Assembly: GCF_000495795.1 (NCBI RefSeq)
Contig: NZ_AWGD01000040.1
Span: 1-64,000 of the forward strand
DNA length: 64,000 nucleotides
Direction: 5' to 3'
DNA from: Asticcacaulis sp. AC460
Lineage (GTDB): Bacteria > Pseudomonadota > Alphaproteobacteria > Caulobacterales > Caulobacteraceae
The position numbers and the translations under genes were made by a program. The stretch's first letter is position 1. Every line of letters starts with the position of its first letter. Below the pieces are notes generated by a model. That model saw nothing but the letters and a program-made list of their open reading frames with translations, did no database searches and had not been told where the DNA came from. Shown here one piece after another: positions 17,044 to 27,411 of the stretch.

Positions 17044-19829
17044 GGTTGCGGCTCCACGGCGCCGTAATGGTAGGGTGCGCGGTCGAGATCGATCTCGATG
17101 CGGTCGAGCGTGACGCCGGGATCGAGCGGATAAACGGTGATCTTGTGTGCGCCCTTGGTCAGAAGTTTCAGCGGAACCGTGGCGACGGCGGTATTGGTCA
17201 GGACGTTGTTTTTCCACACATCGCTGCGGCCCAGGGTGGCGAAGTCGAGCACCTGGACCGGGCCGTCATCCAGCCTGAGCGCGATTTTCACGCCCTTGCC
17301 GGGATCGAGCGCATGGGTCGGCAGGGCGATGATCTTCAGCACGCCGCCGACCTCGGTCGAGGTGGCGAAGCTGTAGACGGCTGGGGTGCCGTGCGGGCCC
17401 GACGGCAGGTCCAGCCGGGCGCGCAGGACGCTGCCGAGGCTGCCCAGGTCTTCGATGACCTGCCAGTCGGAACCGATCTCGCCGCCGGTGGCACGCAGGG
17501 TGACCGTCCGGTTGTTTTCCTCCGCGCCATCCGGCAGGGCGGGCAGGACGCGGACATGGAGCGGCAGGTCCTGGTTCCCGCACCTGACGGTCAGGGTGCG
17601 GTCGCCCGGTGCGGCCTGGCCGTCATAGTGCAGGGTCAGGCGCTGTTCATAAGCGTTGGCGGCGTTCAGGTCGCCCGAGGTTGCCGACAGGGTGAAACCC
17701 GCGGCGCCTGTGCCGGCCTGCCAGGTCAAGGCTTGCTCGCTGTGGCCGAAGACGGTGACGGGCCGGCTCTGCGGCCGGCCGGCGACGAAGGGCAGGGTGT
17801 TGTTGTCGTTGTACCACTGGCCGGACAGGGCCAGGTCGCAGCCCTGTTTCGCCGAGGGTGACCACTGCGGCCAGGCGGGTTCGTCGAACACCGGCAATTT
17901 CCGCGGCGCCATGTCCATCATGCCGCGCCACTTGCCGTTGTTCAGGTTGTTGTAGGTTTCGGTGTCGCGCACGATGACGGCGTGGGCGTCTTTCGCCTGG
18001 GCGACGTAGAGGTTGGCGCCGGCGCGGCCCTGGCCGGCATAGAGATCGGCCAGGTCCAGTTTCAGCACACGTTCGTTCAGCGCCGCCGAGGTTCGCACCG
18101 GATAGAGGACCAGCTCGAAATAGGCGTCGCGGCGATCGGCCGGGATCTTGTCGGCCAGGGCTTCGGCGCGGGCGGTCAGGTCGGCATAGGCCTGGATGCG
18201 GTTCTGGGCTTCTTCGCCGTCGCCGCGGACATAGTCGCTGTGGCGGTTCTGGTTGACCCATTCGGTCTGGCCGAAGCCCATGAATTCCGGCTTGCGTTCA
18301 AAGGCCAGGTCGTAATAGCCCATCATGATGTCGGCGATTTCGGCGGCCTGGGCGGTGCCGAACTGTTCGGTCATGAAGCCGGTCAGATAGTCGCGCGGGG
18401 TCTGTTTGAAGGTTTCGGCGTCGAAGGCCAGGTCGAGGAAATACTGGGTGAGGTATTCGATCGGCTTGATGTCGCCGACATTGGCGATCCACATCTTGCG
18501 CGACTTCAGGTCCCAGGCGCGGCCCATCTGTTCGTGCATCAGGTAGGGATGCGTCGTCCCGAGCCAGAGATAGTCGTGCGGCCGGCCCCAGTAGGACAGG
18601 TGGTAGTAGATGCCGGAGCCGCCGGGACGCCGGGTTTCCTCAGGCGCGCTGAAGCGGCGGATATAGCCGTAATTGTCGTCGGCCCACATCAGGGTGACGT
18701 CGTCGGGGATGGTCAGCCCGCCGGCGTCATAGGCTTCCTGCAGTTCGTGATAGGCGACATAGACCTGGGGCACGGTTGCGGCGGGGCGCTTATAGACCTG
18801 TTTCAGGATATCGCGTTGCAGGCCGATGACGGTTTGCAGGACGGCCTGGCGTTCGGCCATGGTGTTGGCGCCCTGCATCGGGCCGTCGTGGATGCCGCGC
18901 AGCCCGACGGTATAGATGTTGTCGAAGCCTTTGCCCTCGCGCACCCGCTGGCGCCAGTAGTCCAGGATGGCCGGGCGATTTTTCGTAAAGTCGAACGCGC
19001 CGCGGGCATGTTCGTCCCATTCGCGCAGGTTGTTGCGCATCATCGGCTCGGCGTGGGAGGTCCCGACCACCACGGCATAGTCTTCGGCGAGCGGTGGATT
19101 GCCCTTGTTGCCGTAAAACGGCGTCGAGATGGTGTGCATGGCCGGCCAGACCGTATTGGCTTTCAGCCGCCACATCAGTTCGAACACCTTTTCATAGGTC
19201 TTCGGGCCGATATTGCCGGTGGCGGGATCGAGGGTCTGCGCCGCCCACGGTTCCAGGCCCCAGTCCTCGTCATTGAGGAACATGCCGCGATATTGGACCG
19301 ACGGCGTCTTTGAGGTGAGGGGGGCATCGTCGATGGCCAGCCGGTCATGGCGGCGTGGGGTGACATCGGCCCACCATTCCCACGGCGACACGCCCAACTG
19401 GCGCGACAGGTCGACCGTGCCGTAGACGGCGCCGCGACGGTCGGAACCGGCGATAACGACATAGGTCTTGCCGCCACCGCGCACGACAAAGCGGCGATAG
19501 ATCTCCCACTGGCCGTTCAGGGCGGATAAATCTTCTTTGGCCAGTCCGGCCAGGCGGCGCACTTCCGGGGCGTCGTACAGCCCGACGACAACGCAGACCT
19601 CGCCGCAATCACGCGGCCTGGCCGACACCTTGGGCGCCTGGCCGGTCAGGCTGGTCAGGTCGTGCGCCAGCAGGTCGGCGGCCAGGTTCAGGGTGTGGCC
19701 GGCGCCGCGGTCGTCATGGACGATATTGGCGACTTGCGCGCCATTATACAGCACGACCTCGCCGGCGACGGCGGGAGAGGCGAAAGCCACGATAATTCCC
19801 GTCAAAAGCCTTGCGGACCATCGTGTCAT
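17040..19829 (-). CDS. GH115 xylan alpha-1,2-glucuronidase, exported
   Basis: 929 residues from ATG 19829 with signal peptide MTRWSARLLTGIIVAFASPA-VA. The frame extends upstream without a good start. The GH115 layout is clear: N-terminal a/b domain, a catalytic barrel with 'LGVSPWEWWADVTP', 'MFLNDEDWGLEPW', 'NIYTVGLRGIHDGPM' and 'LMWADDNYGYIRRF', a helical domain, and a C-terminal beta-sandwich. GH115 removes (4-O-methyl)glucuronic acid from glucuronoxylan, including internal residues. First gene of a leftward operon with alkaline phosphatase, regulator and GH43. The released glucuronate would feed mannonate and then KDG through the mannonate dehydratase at 35198, although uxaC and uxuB are not in the window. 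Confidence 0.93.
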   Translation of the reverse strand: MTRWSARLLTGIIVAFASPAVAGEVVLYNGAQVANIVHDDRGAGHTLNLAADLLAHDLTSLTGQAPKVSARPRDCGEVCVVVGLYDAPEVRRLAGLAKEDLSALNGQWEIYRRFVVRGGGKTYVVIAGSDRRGAVYGTVDLSRQLGVSPWEWWADVTPRRHDRLAIDDAPLTSKTPSVQYRGMFLNDEDWGLEPWAAQTLDPATGNIGPKTYEKVFELMWRLKANTVWPAMHTISTPFYGNKGNPPLAEDYAVVVGTSHAEPMMRNNLREWDEHARGAFDFTKNRPAILDYWRQRVREGKGFDNIYTVGLRGIHDGPMQGANTMAERQAVLQTVIGLQRDILKQVYKRPAATVPQVYVAYHELQEAYDAGGLTIPDDVTLMWADDNYGYIRRFSAPEETRRPGGSGIYYHLSYWGRPHDYLWLGTTHPYLMHEQMGRAWDLKSRKMWIANVGDIKPIEYLTQYFLDLAFDAETFKQTPRDYLTGFMTEQFGTAQAAEIADIMMGYYDLAFERKPEFMGFGQTEWVNQNRHSDYVRGDGEEAQNRIQAYADLTARAEALADKIPADRRDAYFELVLYPVRTSAALNERVLKLDLADLYAGQGRAGANLYVAQAKDAHAVIVRDTETYNNLNNGKWRGMMDMAPRKLPVFDEPAWPQWSPSAKQGCDLALSGQWYNDNNTLPFVAGRPQSRPVTVFGHSEQALTWQAGTGAAGFTLSATSGDLNAANAYEQRLTLHYDGQAAPGDRTLTVRCGNQDLPLHVRVLPALPDGAEENNRTVTLRATGGEIGSDWQVIEDLGSLGSVLRARLDLPSGPHGTPAVYSFATSTEVGGVLKIIALPTHALDPGKGVKIALRLDDGPVQVLDFATLGRSDVWKNNVLTNTAVATVPLKLLTKGAHKITVYPLDPGVTLDRIEIDLDRAPYHYGAVEPQP

Positions 19830-19878
19830 CGGCGTAGCATCCCTGTCATGTTTCGGCCGTCTTGATGCGGTCCGTAGA

Positions 19879-19898
19879 GTCGCCCGGCGCCGGGCGAC
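19879..19898. promoter_or_regulatory. 20-bp perfect palindrome between GH115 and mmsA
   Basis: GTCGCCCGGCGCCGGGCGAC is a perfect inverted repeat 50 bp upstream of the GH115 start. It could be an operator of the leftward operon or a hairpin in the 5' leader. It does not match the two operator families seen elsewhere. Confidence 0.4.
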
Positions 19899-19937
19899 GT
19901 GGCAATATAAAACGAATATTGCATTTATCAATCCTTT

Positions 19938-19951
19938 GAAATATTCATTCT
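19938..19951. promoter_or_regulatory. Weak IolR-type site upstream of mmsA
   Basis: GAAATATTCATTCT fits GGAA-N6-TTCC on the minus strand with two mismatches, 47 bp before the mmsA start. Supported mainly by its position and by better copies near the other iol genes. Confidence 0.3.
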
Positions 19952-19998
19952 GAAAATTGCGGTTCGTCCCGGACCGGTTCAGTCGAGGTTCTGCCTGT

Positions 19999-21495
<1,497 letters not shown>

Positions 21496-21528
21496 CGGCA
21501 AGATTAGTCTGACAAATTGCGTTGACGT

Positions 21529-21542
21529 GGAATGAAAATTCC
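21529..21542. promoter_or_regulatory. IolR-type operator upstream of ibpA
   Basis: GGAATGAAAATTCC is a match to GGAA-N6-TTCC, flanked T/A to make a 16-bp palindrome, 58 bp before the ibpA start. The same pattern recurs at the iolR/iolG and iolC promoters, so it is probably bound by the RpiR-type regulator encoded at 28572. Confidence 0.6.
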
Positions 21543-21561
21543 ATTTATACCAAATACAAAA

Positions 21562-21574
21562 ATGGTCGACCAAT
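21562..21574. promoter_or_regulatory. FadR/UxuR-type palindrome upstream of ibpA
   Basis: ATGGTCGACCAAT contains the perfect palindrome TGGTCGACCA, 26 bp before the ibpA start, overlapping the expected promoter. It resembles the longer TTGGCCGACCAA sites before manD and the TonB receptor. It suggests a second, FadR-type input on inositol uptake. Confidence 0.45.
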
Positions 21575-21599
21575 CGGCCGCGCTCTCCAGGAGGAAACC

Positions 21600-22559
21600 A
21601 TGTCCATCAGCCGCCGCCACATGCTGGCCGCCACCGCAATGTTCGGTCTGTCGACCCTGGCTGCCTGCTCGAAAGGTGCCGAGGGCGGCGGCGACATCGT
21701 GGTCAGTTTCAGCGACCTGTCCCAGCCCTTTTTCGTCGCCATGCGCCGTGACCTGGAAGACGAGGCGCAGAAGCTGGGCGTCAAGGTCCAGGTGCTGGAT
21801 GGCCAGAACAACTCCTCCAAACAGGTTTCCGACCTGGAAGCCGCGCGCATCCAGGGTATCGGCGCGGTGATCATCGCGCCGACCGACTCCAAGGCCCTGT
21901 CGTCGACCACCGACGCCCTGGCCGGTGAAGGCGTCACCGTCGTCTCGGTCGACCGCAGCATCGGCGGCGGCAAGCACGCCGTGCCGCATTTCGGCGCCGA
22001 CAATGTCGCCGGCGGCCGCGCCATGGCCGACTGGGTGGTCAAGACCTTCCCCAAGGGCGCCAAGGTGGTGGTCATCACCAACGACCCCGGCAGTTCCTCC
22101 TCGATCGAGCGTGTCAAGGGCGTGCGTGAAGGCCTGGCGGCCGGTGGCGCCGCCTATCAGATCGTTGCCGAACAGACCGGCAATTCCAAGCGCGACCAGG
22201 CGCTGAGCGTCACCCAGAACGTGCTGACCTCAATGGGCGGCAGCCATCCCGATGCCATACTGTGCCTGAACGACGACATGGCCATGGGCGCGCTGGAAGC
22301 CATTCGCGGCGCTGGCTTTACACCAAAACAGATCGCGGTCCTGGGTTTCGACGCCATCCCTGAAGCCCTGGGCCGCATCAAGGCCGGTGACATGGCGGCG
22401 ACCGTCGAGCAGAACCCCGGCGAACAGATCCGTACCGCCCTGCGCGCGGTGGTGGTGCATCTCAAAAGCAAGGCGCCGATCGTCTCCAACAGCCTGACTC
22501 CGGTCCTGATTACGCGCGACAACCTGAGCCAGGCGTCGCGCATCGCCGAAGTCAAGTAG
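21600..22559 (+). CDS. ibpA: myo-Inositol ABC transporter substrate-binding protein
   Basis: 319 residues from ATG 21600, seven bases after a strong AGGAGG. The N-terminus MSISRRHMLAATAMFGLSTL has a twin-arginine-like motif and runs into 'LAACSKG', a possible lipobox, so it may be exported folded and lipid-anchored. The rest is a periplasmic-binding-protein fold of the ribose/inositol class ('FSDLSQPFFVAMRRDLEDEA', 'APTDSKALSSTTDALAGEGV', 'CLNDDMAMGALEAI'). Followed directly by the ATPase and permease in the order known for Caulobacter ibpA-iatA-iatP. Confidence 0.92.
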   Translation: MSISRRHMLAATAMFGLSTLAACSKGAEGGGDIVVSFSDLSQPFFVAMRRDLEDEAQKLGVKVQVLDGQNNSSKQVSDLEAARIQGIGAVIIAPTDSKALSSTTDALAGEGVTVVSVDRSIGGGKHAVPHFGADNVAGGRAMADWVVKTFPKGAKVVVITNDPGSSSSIERVKGVREGLAAGGAAYQIVAEQTGNSKRDQALSVTQNVLTSMGGSHPDAILCLNDDMAMGALEAIRGAGFTPKQIAVLGFDAIPEALGRIKAGDMAATVEQNPGEQIRTALRAVVVHLKSKAPIVSNSLTPVLITRDNLSQASRIAEVK

Positions 22560-22565
22560 ATCGCC

Positions 22566-24077
22566 GTGCTGGACCTCGCCGACATCACCAAGCGGTTCCC
22601 CGGCGTGGTGGCGCTGGACGGCGCGCGCCTGTCGGTGGCCGCCGGTGAGGTCCATGCCCTGCTGGGCGAAAACGGCGCCGGCAAGTCGACCCTTTTGAAA
22701 ATCTTTTCCGGGGCGCAGGCTTGCGATTCCGGCCGGCTGATGTTTGACGGCGCCGAGCTGTCGTCGTCCGACACACCGGTCCAGCGCCAGAAGGCCGGTA
22801 TCGTCACCATCTACCAGGAGTTCAACCTCCAGCCCTTTCTGACGGTGGCGGAAAACCTCTATCTTGGCCGTGAGCCCGTGCGCTTCGGCCTGATCGACCA
22901 TAGGCGCCTGCGCGCCGATGCGAAGGCGGTTCTGGAAGGTCTGGGGCTCGATCTCGATCCGGATATGGAGGTCAGCCGGCTGAACGTCGCCGACCAGCAG
23001 ATGGTCGAGATCGCCCGCGCCATGACCTTGCAGGCCAAGCTGATCGTCATGGACGAACCGACGGCGGCCTTGAGCCCGCGCGAGGTCGATATCCTGCACC
23101 GGATCATTGGCGAACTGAAGGCGAGGGGAATCGCCGTCGTCTATGTCACCCATCGCCTGAAAGAGGTGAAGGCAATCTGCGACGGCTATACCGTGTTGCG
23201 CGACGGCCGTTTCGTCGCCACCGGCCGGGTGGCCGAGATCGAGGTCGACGGCATGGTGCGGCTGATGGTCGGGCGGGATGTCGAGTTCCTGCAGCGGCCG
23301 CCGCACCGCGAACCCGCCGAGGTCGTGCTGAAGGTCGACGGTGTCAGCCGCAAGCGGGGCCGTCACGAGGCCCGCGGCACGTCGCTGAGGGACGTCAGCT
23401 TTGAGGTCCGCGCCGGCGAGATTGTCGGCCTGGCCGGGCTGGTCGGGGCAGGGCGTACCGACCTGGTCCGCGTGCTGTTCGGCGCTGATATCATGGACAG
23501 CGGCACCATCACCCTGAACGGCCAGGTCGTCAATCCGGCGTCGCCGTGCGATGCGCTGAAGGCCGGTATCGCCCTGGTGCCTGAGGACCGCAAGCAACAG
23601 GGTTGTTTCCTTGACCATTCCATTCGTCACAACCTGTCCCTGCCCAGCCTGAAGCGGCTGTCGCGCTGGGGCGTGTTCGTCGACGAAACGGCGGAAAAGG
23701 CCCTGGTCGAGGACTTTCGCGCCCGGCTCAATATCCGCATGGCAAATGACGGCGTCGCCATGGCCACCCTGTCCGGCGGCAACCAGCAGAAGGTGCTGCT
23801 GGCCCGCTGCATGGCGCTGTCGCCCAAGGTGCTGATCGTCGACGAACCGACCCGCGGCGTCGATGTCGGCGCCAAGGCCGATGTCCACCAGGTCCTGTTC
23901 GACATGGCCGCGACGGGCGTCGCGGTGATCGTGGTGTCGTCGGAACTGCCCGAAGTCATGGCGGTCAGCGACCGCATCATTGTCTTTTGCGAAGGCCGGA
24001 TCACCGGCACGCTGGATGGCTTTGCCGCCGACGAAGAGACCCTGATGGGCCTGATGGCTACAGGGCGTGCAGCATGA
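22566..24077 (+). CDS. iatA: myo-Inositol ABC transporter ATP-binding protein (two-domain)
   Basis: 503 residues from GTG 22566, 6 bp after the ibpA stop. Two ABC domains: the first with Walker A 'GENGAGKSTL', Q-loop region 'IYQEFNLQP' and Walker B 'LIVMDEPTAALS'; the second with a degenerate Walker A 'GLVGAGRTDL', signature 'LSGGNQQKVLLARC' and 'VLIVDEPTRGVDVG'. This is the RbsA/MglA-like sugar importer ATPase. It energises inositol import at the inner membrane together with IatP. The stop lies 10 bp before the iatP start. Confidence 0.93.
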   Translation: MLDLADITKRFPGVVALDGARLSVAAGEVHALLGENGAGKSTLLKIFSGAQACDSGRLMFDGAELSSSDTPVQRQKAGIVTIYQEFNLQPFLTVAENLYLGREPVRFGLIDHRRLRADAKAVLEGLGLDLDPDMEVSRLNVADQQMVEIARAMTLQAKLIVMDEPTAALSPREVDILHRIIGELKARGIAVVYVTHRLKEVKAICDGYTVLRDGRFVATGRVAEIEVDGMVRLMVGRDVEFLQRPPHREPAEVVLKVDGVSRKRGRHEARGTSLRDVSFEVRAGEIVGLAGLVGAGRTDLVRVLFGADIMDSGTITLNGQVVNPASPCDALKAGIALVPEDRKQQGCFLDHSIRHNLSLPSLKRLSRWGVFVDETAEKALVEDFRARLNIRMANDGVAMATLSGGNQQKVLLARCMALSPKVLIVDEPTRGVDVGAKADVHQVLFDMAATGVAVIVVSSELPEVMAVSDRIIVFCEGRITGTLDGFAADEETLMGLMATGRAA

Positions 24078-24087
24078 AAGAGATCGT

Positions 24088-25068
24088 ATGACCACCTCCA
24101 CCGAGCGGCCGCCCTTCGATATGGTCGCCTTCCTGCGTACCTGGGGCACGACCCTGTTCCTGCTGCTGCTGATCGTGGTGTTCGCGGCGTGGAACCCGCG
24201 TTTCCTGTCGCTGCGCAACGCGGTCAATATACTCACCGAGGTGTCGATCTATGGTGTCATCGCCGTGGGCATGACCTTCGTCATCCTGACCGCCGGGGTC
24301 GACCTGGCCGTCGGCTCGCTGCTGGCCTTTGCCGCCATCGCCGCCGCCTGGGTGGTGCAGGCCATGGGCGGGGCGGTGCCGCAATGGCTGGTCGCGCTGG
24401 TGGTGGCGTCCTTTATCGGCCTGGCCGCCGGCTTTCTGCATGGCAAGTCGGTCACCTGGCTGAAGGTGCCGGCCTTTATCGTCACTTTGGGCGGGATGAC
24501 GGTGTGGCGCGGCGCCACCCTGATCCTCAATGACGGCGGGCCGATCTCGGGTTTCGACGACGGCTATCGCTGGTGGGGCACGGGCAGCATCCTCGGCGTT
24601 CCGGTGCCGGTTATCATCTTCGCCCTGGTCGCCCTGGCCGGTCACATCGCCCTGCGCCATACCCGTTACGGCCGCCAGGTCTATGCCGTCGGCGGCAATG
24701 CCGAGGCGGCGCGGCTGGCCGGGATTAACGTCAAGGCGGTGATCATCAGCGTCTATGTCATCGTCGGCTTCCTGGCCGGTTTGTCGGGTTTCCTGTTGTC
24801 GGCCCGGCTGGGGTCGGCCGAGGCCGTGGCCGGCATCAATTACGAGCTGCGCGTCATTGCCTCGGTGGTCATCGGCGGGGCCAGCCTGTCGGGCGGTTCC
24901 GGCAGCATCCGCGGCACCTTGATCGGCGCGCTGCTGATCGGTGTCCTGTCCAACGGCCTGGTCATCATGCACGTCTCCTCCTACTTCCAGCAGGTGGTCA
25001 TCGGCCTGATCATCGTCGCCGCCGTCGCCTTCGACGCCTACGCCAAATCCCATCGTGGAAAGGTCTGA
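24088..25068 (+). CDS. iatP: myo-Inositol ABC transporter permease
   Basis: 326 residues from ATG 24088; an alternative GTG at 24067 would overlap iatA. RbsC-type permease with about nine to ten membrane segments and the family motifs 'GMTFVILTAGVDLAVGSLLA', 'KVPAFIVTLGGMTVWRGA', 'YAVGGNAEAARLAGINV' and 'VVIGGASLSGGSGSIRGTL'. It forms the inner-membrane channel for inositol. The GH92 gene begins 2 bp after its stop, so both are on one transcript. Confidence 0.93.
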   Translation: MTTSTERPPFDMVAFLRTWGTTLFLLLLIVVFAAWNPRFLSLRNAVNILTEVSIYGVIAVGMTFVILTAGVDLAVGSLLAFAAIAAAWVVQAMGGAVPQWLVALVVASFIGLAAGFLHGKSVTWLKVPAFIVTLGGMTVWRGATLILNDGGPISGFDDGYRWWGTGSILGVPVPVIIFALVALAGHIALRHTRYGRQVYAVGGNAEAARLAGINVKAVIISVYVIVGFLAGLSGFLLSARLGSAEAVAGINYELRVIASVVIGGASLSGGSGSIRGTLIGALLIGVLSNGLVIMHVSSYFQQVVIGLIIVAAVAFDAYAKSHRGKV

Positions 25069-25070
25069 TC

Positions 25071-27245
25071 GTGTCCTTTAAATTGTTTGCTTTTGCCGCC
25101 GGCCTGATGCTGGCTGTTCCCGCCTGGGCGGAAACGCCGCTCTATACCTATGTCGATCCGATGATCGGCGTCGGCAATGACAACCAGGGCGACACCATAC
25201 CGGGCACAGCCGTGCCGCACGGTTCGATTCATCCCAGCCCCCAGACCCTGACCGGCAGCAATGCCGGCTACGACCCGAAAGCCGAGATCAGCGGTTTCGC
25301 GCAACTGCATACCCAGGGTTCGGGCGGGATCACCACATATGGCACCTTCCTGGTTTCGCCTCAGGTCGGCGCGCCGCAGTTCGACGAAGCCGCTCACCTG
25401 TCGCCCAAGGCGAATGAGCAGGCCGGCGCAGATGCGTATGCCGTGACCCTGTCGCGCTATGATATTCGCGCCGAGGTCACGCCGGCGCATTACGCCGCGT
25501 TGTATCGGTTTACCTACCCGACGACCGGCGAGGCCAATGTCGTCTTCGACATCACGCGCAAGATCCTGGGCGTCACCGCCAGCGACAATGCCGAGGTCAC
25601 GCTGTATCCGGAAGAGGGCCGCATCGTCGGCCGGGTCAAGGCCAAGGGCTACTGGAACCCGGCGAAGTTCGACATCTGGTTCGTGGCGCAGTTGGACACA
25701 AAGCCCAACGCGTGGGGCGTGTTCAAAAACGGCGAGGTGCTGAAGGGCGCCATCAACGGCAAGAGCGGTGCGGACGAGCGTCTGGGCGCGTGGTGGTCGT
25801 TTGCCGCCAATGGGCAAAAGCCGGTTTTGATGAAGGTGGCTGTGTCGTTTGCCGGGGCGGAGCGGGCTCAGCAACTGCTGGACCACGACCTGCCGGGCTG
25901 GGACTTCGACGCGGTTCGTAGCCAGGCCCGGGAGGCCTGGAACACCGAGCTGGGGCGGATCGAAATTTCCGGCGTGCCCGATGCGGATAAGCGTCGATTC
26001 TATACGGCGCTCTATCACACGGCGATCCAGCCGCGCGACCGGTCTCTGGATCAGGCTGATTCCGAGCTGCAAGCGCCGTACTGGGACGACTACTACACCT
26101 TGTGGGACACCTACCGCACCGAATTCCCGCTGATGTCGCTGATCAAGCCGCGCGAATATGCTGCCAATGTCGCCTCGATCATCCATACCTTCGACAAGTT
26201 CGGCTATGCCGACACCGCCATCATCGGCGGCCGCAACTACCATGTGGGGCAGGGGGGCGACGAGGTCGACAACGTCATCGGCGAAGGCCTGCTGCGCGGT
26301 GTCGAGGGCATCGACTGGAACGCCGCCTGGAAGGTGGTCCATTTCAACGCTTTTGAACGCCGCCGTCCGCGCTATCTGGTCGAGGGCTATTTCGCGGTCG
26401 GCGATCGCAGCCCGGAACCGAACAATCAGCGCGCCAAGTCGGGTTCGTCGACGGTCGGGTTTGCGTTGAACGACTATTTCGCGGCGAAGGTCGCCGAAAA
26501 GGCCGGTGATGCCGACAAGGCGGCCGTGTTGCTGCAACGCTCGGATAGTTGGCGCAAGGTATGGAATGCGGATGCCGTGAGCGACGGTTTCAGCGGTTTC
26601 ATTATCCCGAAATATGCTGACGGCCGGTTCCAGGACCTGGATCCGAAGCTGGGCTGGGACGGGGTGACCTACAACAATGTCGGTTTTTATGAGGGGACGG
26701 CCTGGGTCTATTCCTACGACATGCTGCACGACATTCCGGGCATGATCGCGGTCATGGGGGGGCCGGAACGCTTCCGTGAGCGGCTGGAGCATGCGTTGAA
26801 AGCCGGGCTGATCGACATGACCAACGAGCCGTCGTTCACGACGCCGTGGCTGTTCCATAATATCGGCCGGCCGGACCTGTCGGCCTATTGGGCGGACGGG
26901 ATATTCCGTGATTTTACGGCTGATGCCTATCCGGGCGACGAAGACAATGGCGCCATGAGCTCGCACTATGTCTTCAACCGTATTGGGATATTCCCCAAGC
27001 TGGGCAGTGACCTGTTCTATCTCCATGGCCCGCGTCAGCCGCGGACGCTGATCCGGCTGGAGAACGGCAAGACGTTCGAGATTGTCGCGAAGAATGCCGG
27101 GCCGGATGCTATCTATATCCAGTCGGCCAGGCTGAATGGTGCGGTGTTGGCGAGCGCCTTCCTGCGCCAGGCGGACATCGTCAATGGCGGTAAGCTGGAA
27201 TTGGTGATGGGCAAGACGCCCGGAACCTGGGGGCGAGGACAATAA
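25071..27245 (+). CDS. GH92 alpha-mannosidase, exported
   Basis: 724 residues from GTG 25071 with signal peptide (MSFKLFAFAAGLMLAVPAWA). The mature start 'YVDPMIGVGNDNQGDTIPGT' and later 'GFAQLHTQGSGGI', 'YYTLWDTYRTEFPLMSLI', 'HVGQGGDEVDNVIGEG', 'TPWLFHNIGRPDLS' and 'GDEDNGAMSSHYVFNRIGIF' are GH92 signatures; the acidic pair in GDEDNG lies where the catalytic base is found. GH92 enzymes are calcium-dependent exo-alpha-mannosidases. Its position 2 bp behind iatP is striking: it may release inositol from mannosyl-inositol compounds (such as phosphatidylinositol mannosides or plant/fungal mannosyl-inositol glycolipids) for import. That link is inference. Confidence 0.9.
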   Translation: MSFKLFAFAAGLMLAVPAWAETPLYTYVDPMIGVGNDNQGDTIPGTAVPHGSIHPSPQTLTGSNAGYDPKAEISGFAQLHTQGSGGITTYGTFLVSPQVGAPQFDEAAHLSPKANEQAGADAYAVTLSRYDIRAEVTPAHYAALYRFTYPTTGEANVVFDITRKILGVTASDNAEVTLYPEEGRIVGRVKAKGYWNPAKFDIWFVAQLDTKPNAWGVFKNGEVLKGAINGKSGADERLGAWWSFAANGQKPVLMKVAVSFAGAERAQQLLDHDLPGWDFDAVRSQAREAWNTELGRIEISGVPDADKRRFYTALYHTAIQPRDRSLDQADSELQAPYWDDYYTLWDTYRTEFPLMSLIKPREYAANVASIIHTFDKFGYADTAIIGGRNYHVGQGGDEVDNVIGEGLLRGVEGIDWNAAWKVVHFNAFERRRPRYLVEGYFAVGDRSPEPNNQRAKSGSSTVGFALNDYFAAKVAEKAGDADKAAVLLQRSDSWRKVWNADAVSDGFSGFIIPKYADGRFQDLDPKLGWDGVTYNNVGFYEGTAWVYSYDMLHDIPGMIAVMGGPERFRERLEHALKAGLIDMTNEPSFTTPWLFHNIGRPDLSAYWADGIFRDFTADAYPGDEDNGAMSSHYVFNRIGIFPKLGSDLFYLHGPRQPRTLIRLENGKTFEIVAKNAGPDAIYIQSARLNGAVLASAFLRQADIVNGGKLELVMGKTPGTWGRGQ

Positions 27246-27247
27246 TA

Positions 27248-27388
27248 CCTCTCCCCATTTACGGGGAGAGGACGAGAGCGGAACGAAGTGAACGCGATCG
27301 GGTGAGGGCCCTCTCACAGTTCAAATGCAGCGGAACCGCCAGAAAGAGCCCCTCACCCTAACCTCTCCCCGTGAAGAACGGGGAGAGG
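27248..27388. repeat. Double-hairpin intergenic repeat between convergent genes
   Basis: CCTCTCCCC...GGGGAGAGG occurs twice (27248-27271 and 27362-27388), and GGTGAGGG (27301-27308) pairs with CCCTCACC (27350-27357), giving a nested symmetrical element. Similar GC-rich repeats are common between genes in alphaproteobacteria. It probably also ends transcription of GH92 and iolG, which face each other here. Confidence 0.7.
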
Positions 27389-27411
27389 GGATTTCTTACT
27401 TCCCTGCCATC

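Noticed and set aside
15598-19313. Long plus-strand frames opposite alkaline phosphatase and GH115 (15598-16794, 17046-17861, 17982-19313)
   Set aside because: All lie antisense to catalytic domains with intact motifs and show no ribosome site or family features.
22230-27317. Very long minus frames of 668 and 759 codons opposite iatA and GH92
   Set aside because: Length alone is not evidence at this GC content. The plus strand has ABC and GH92 motifs throughout.
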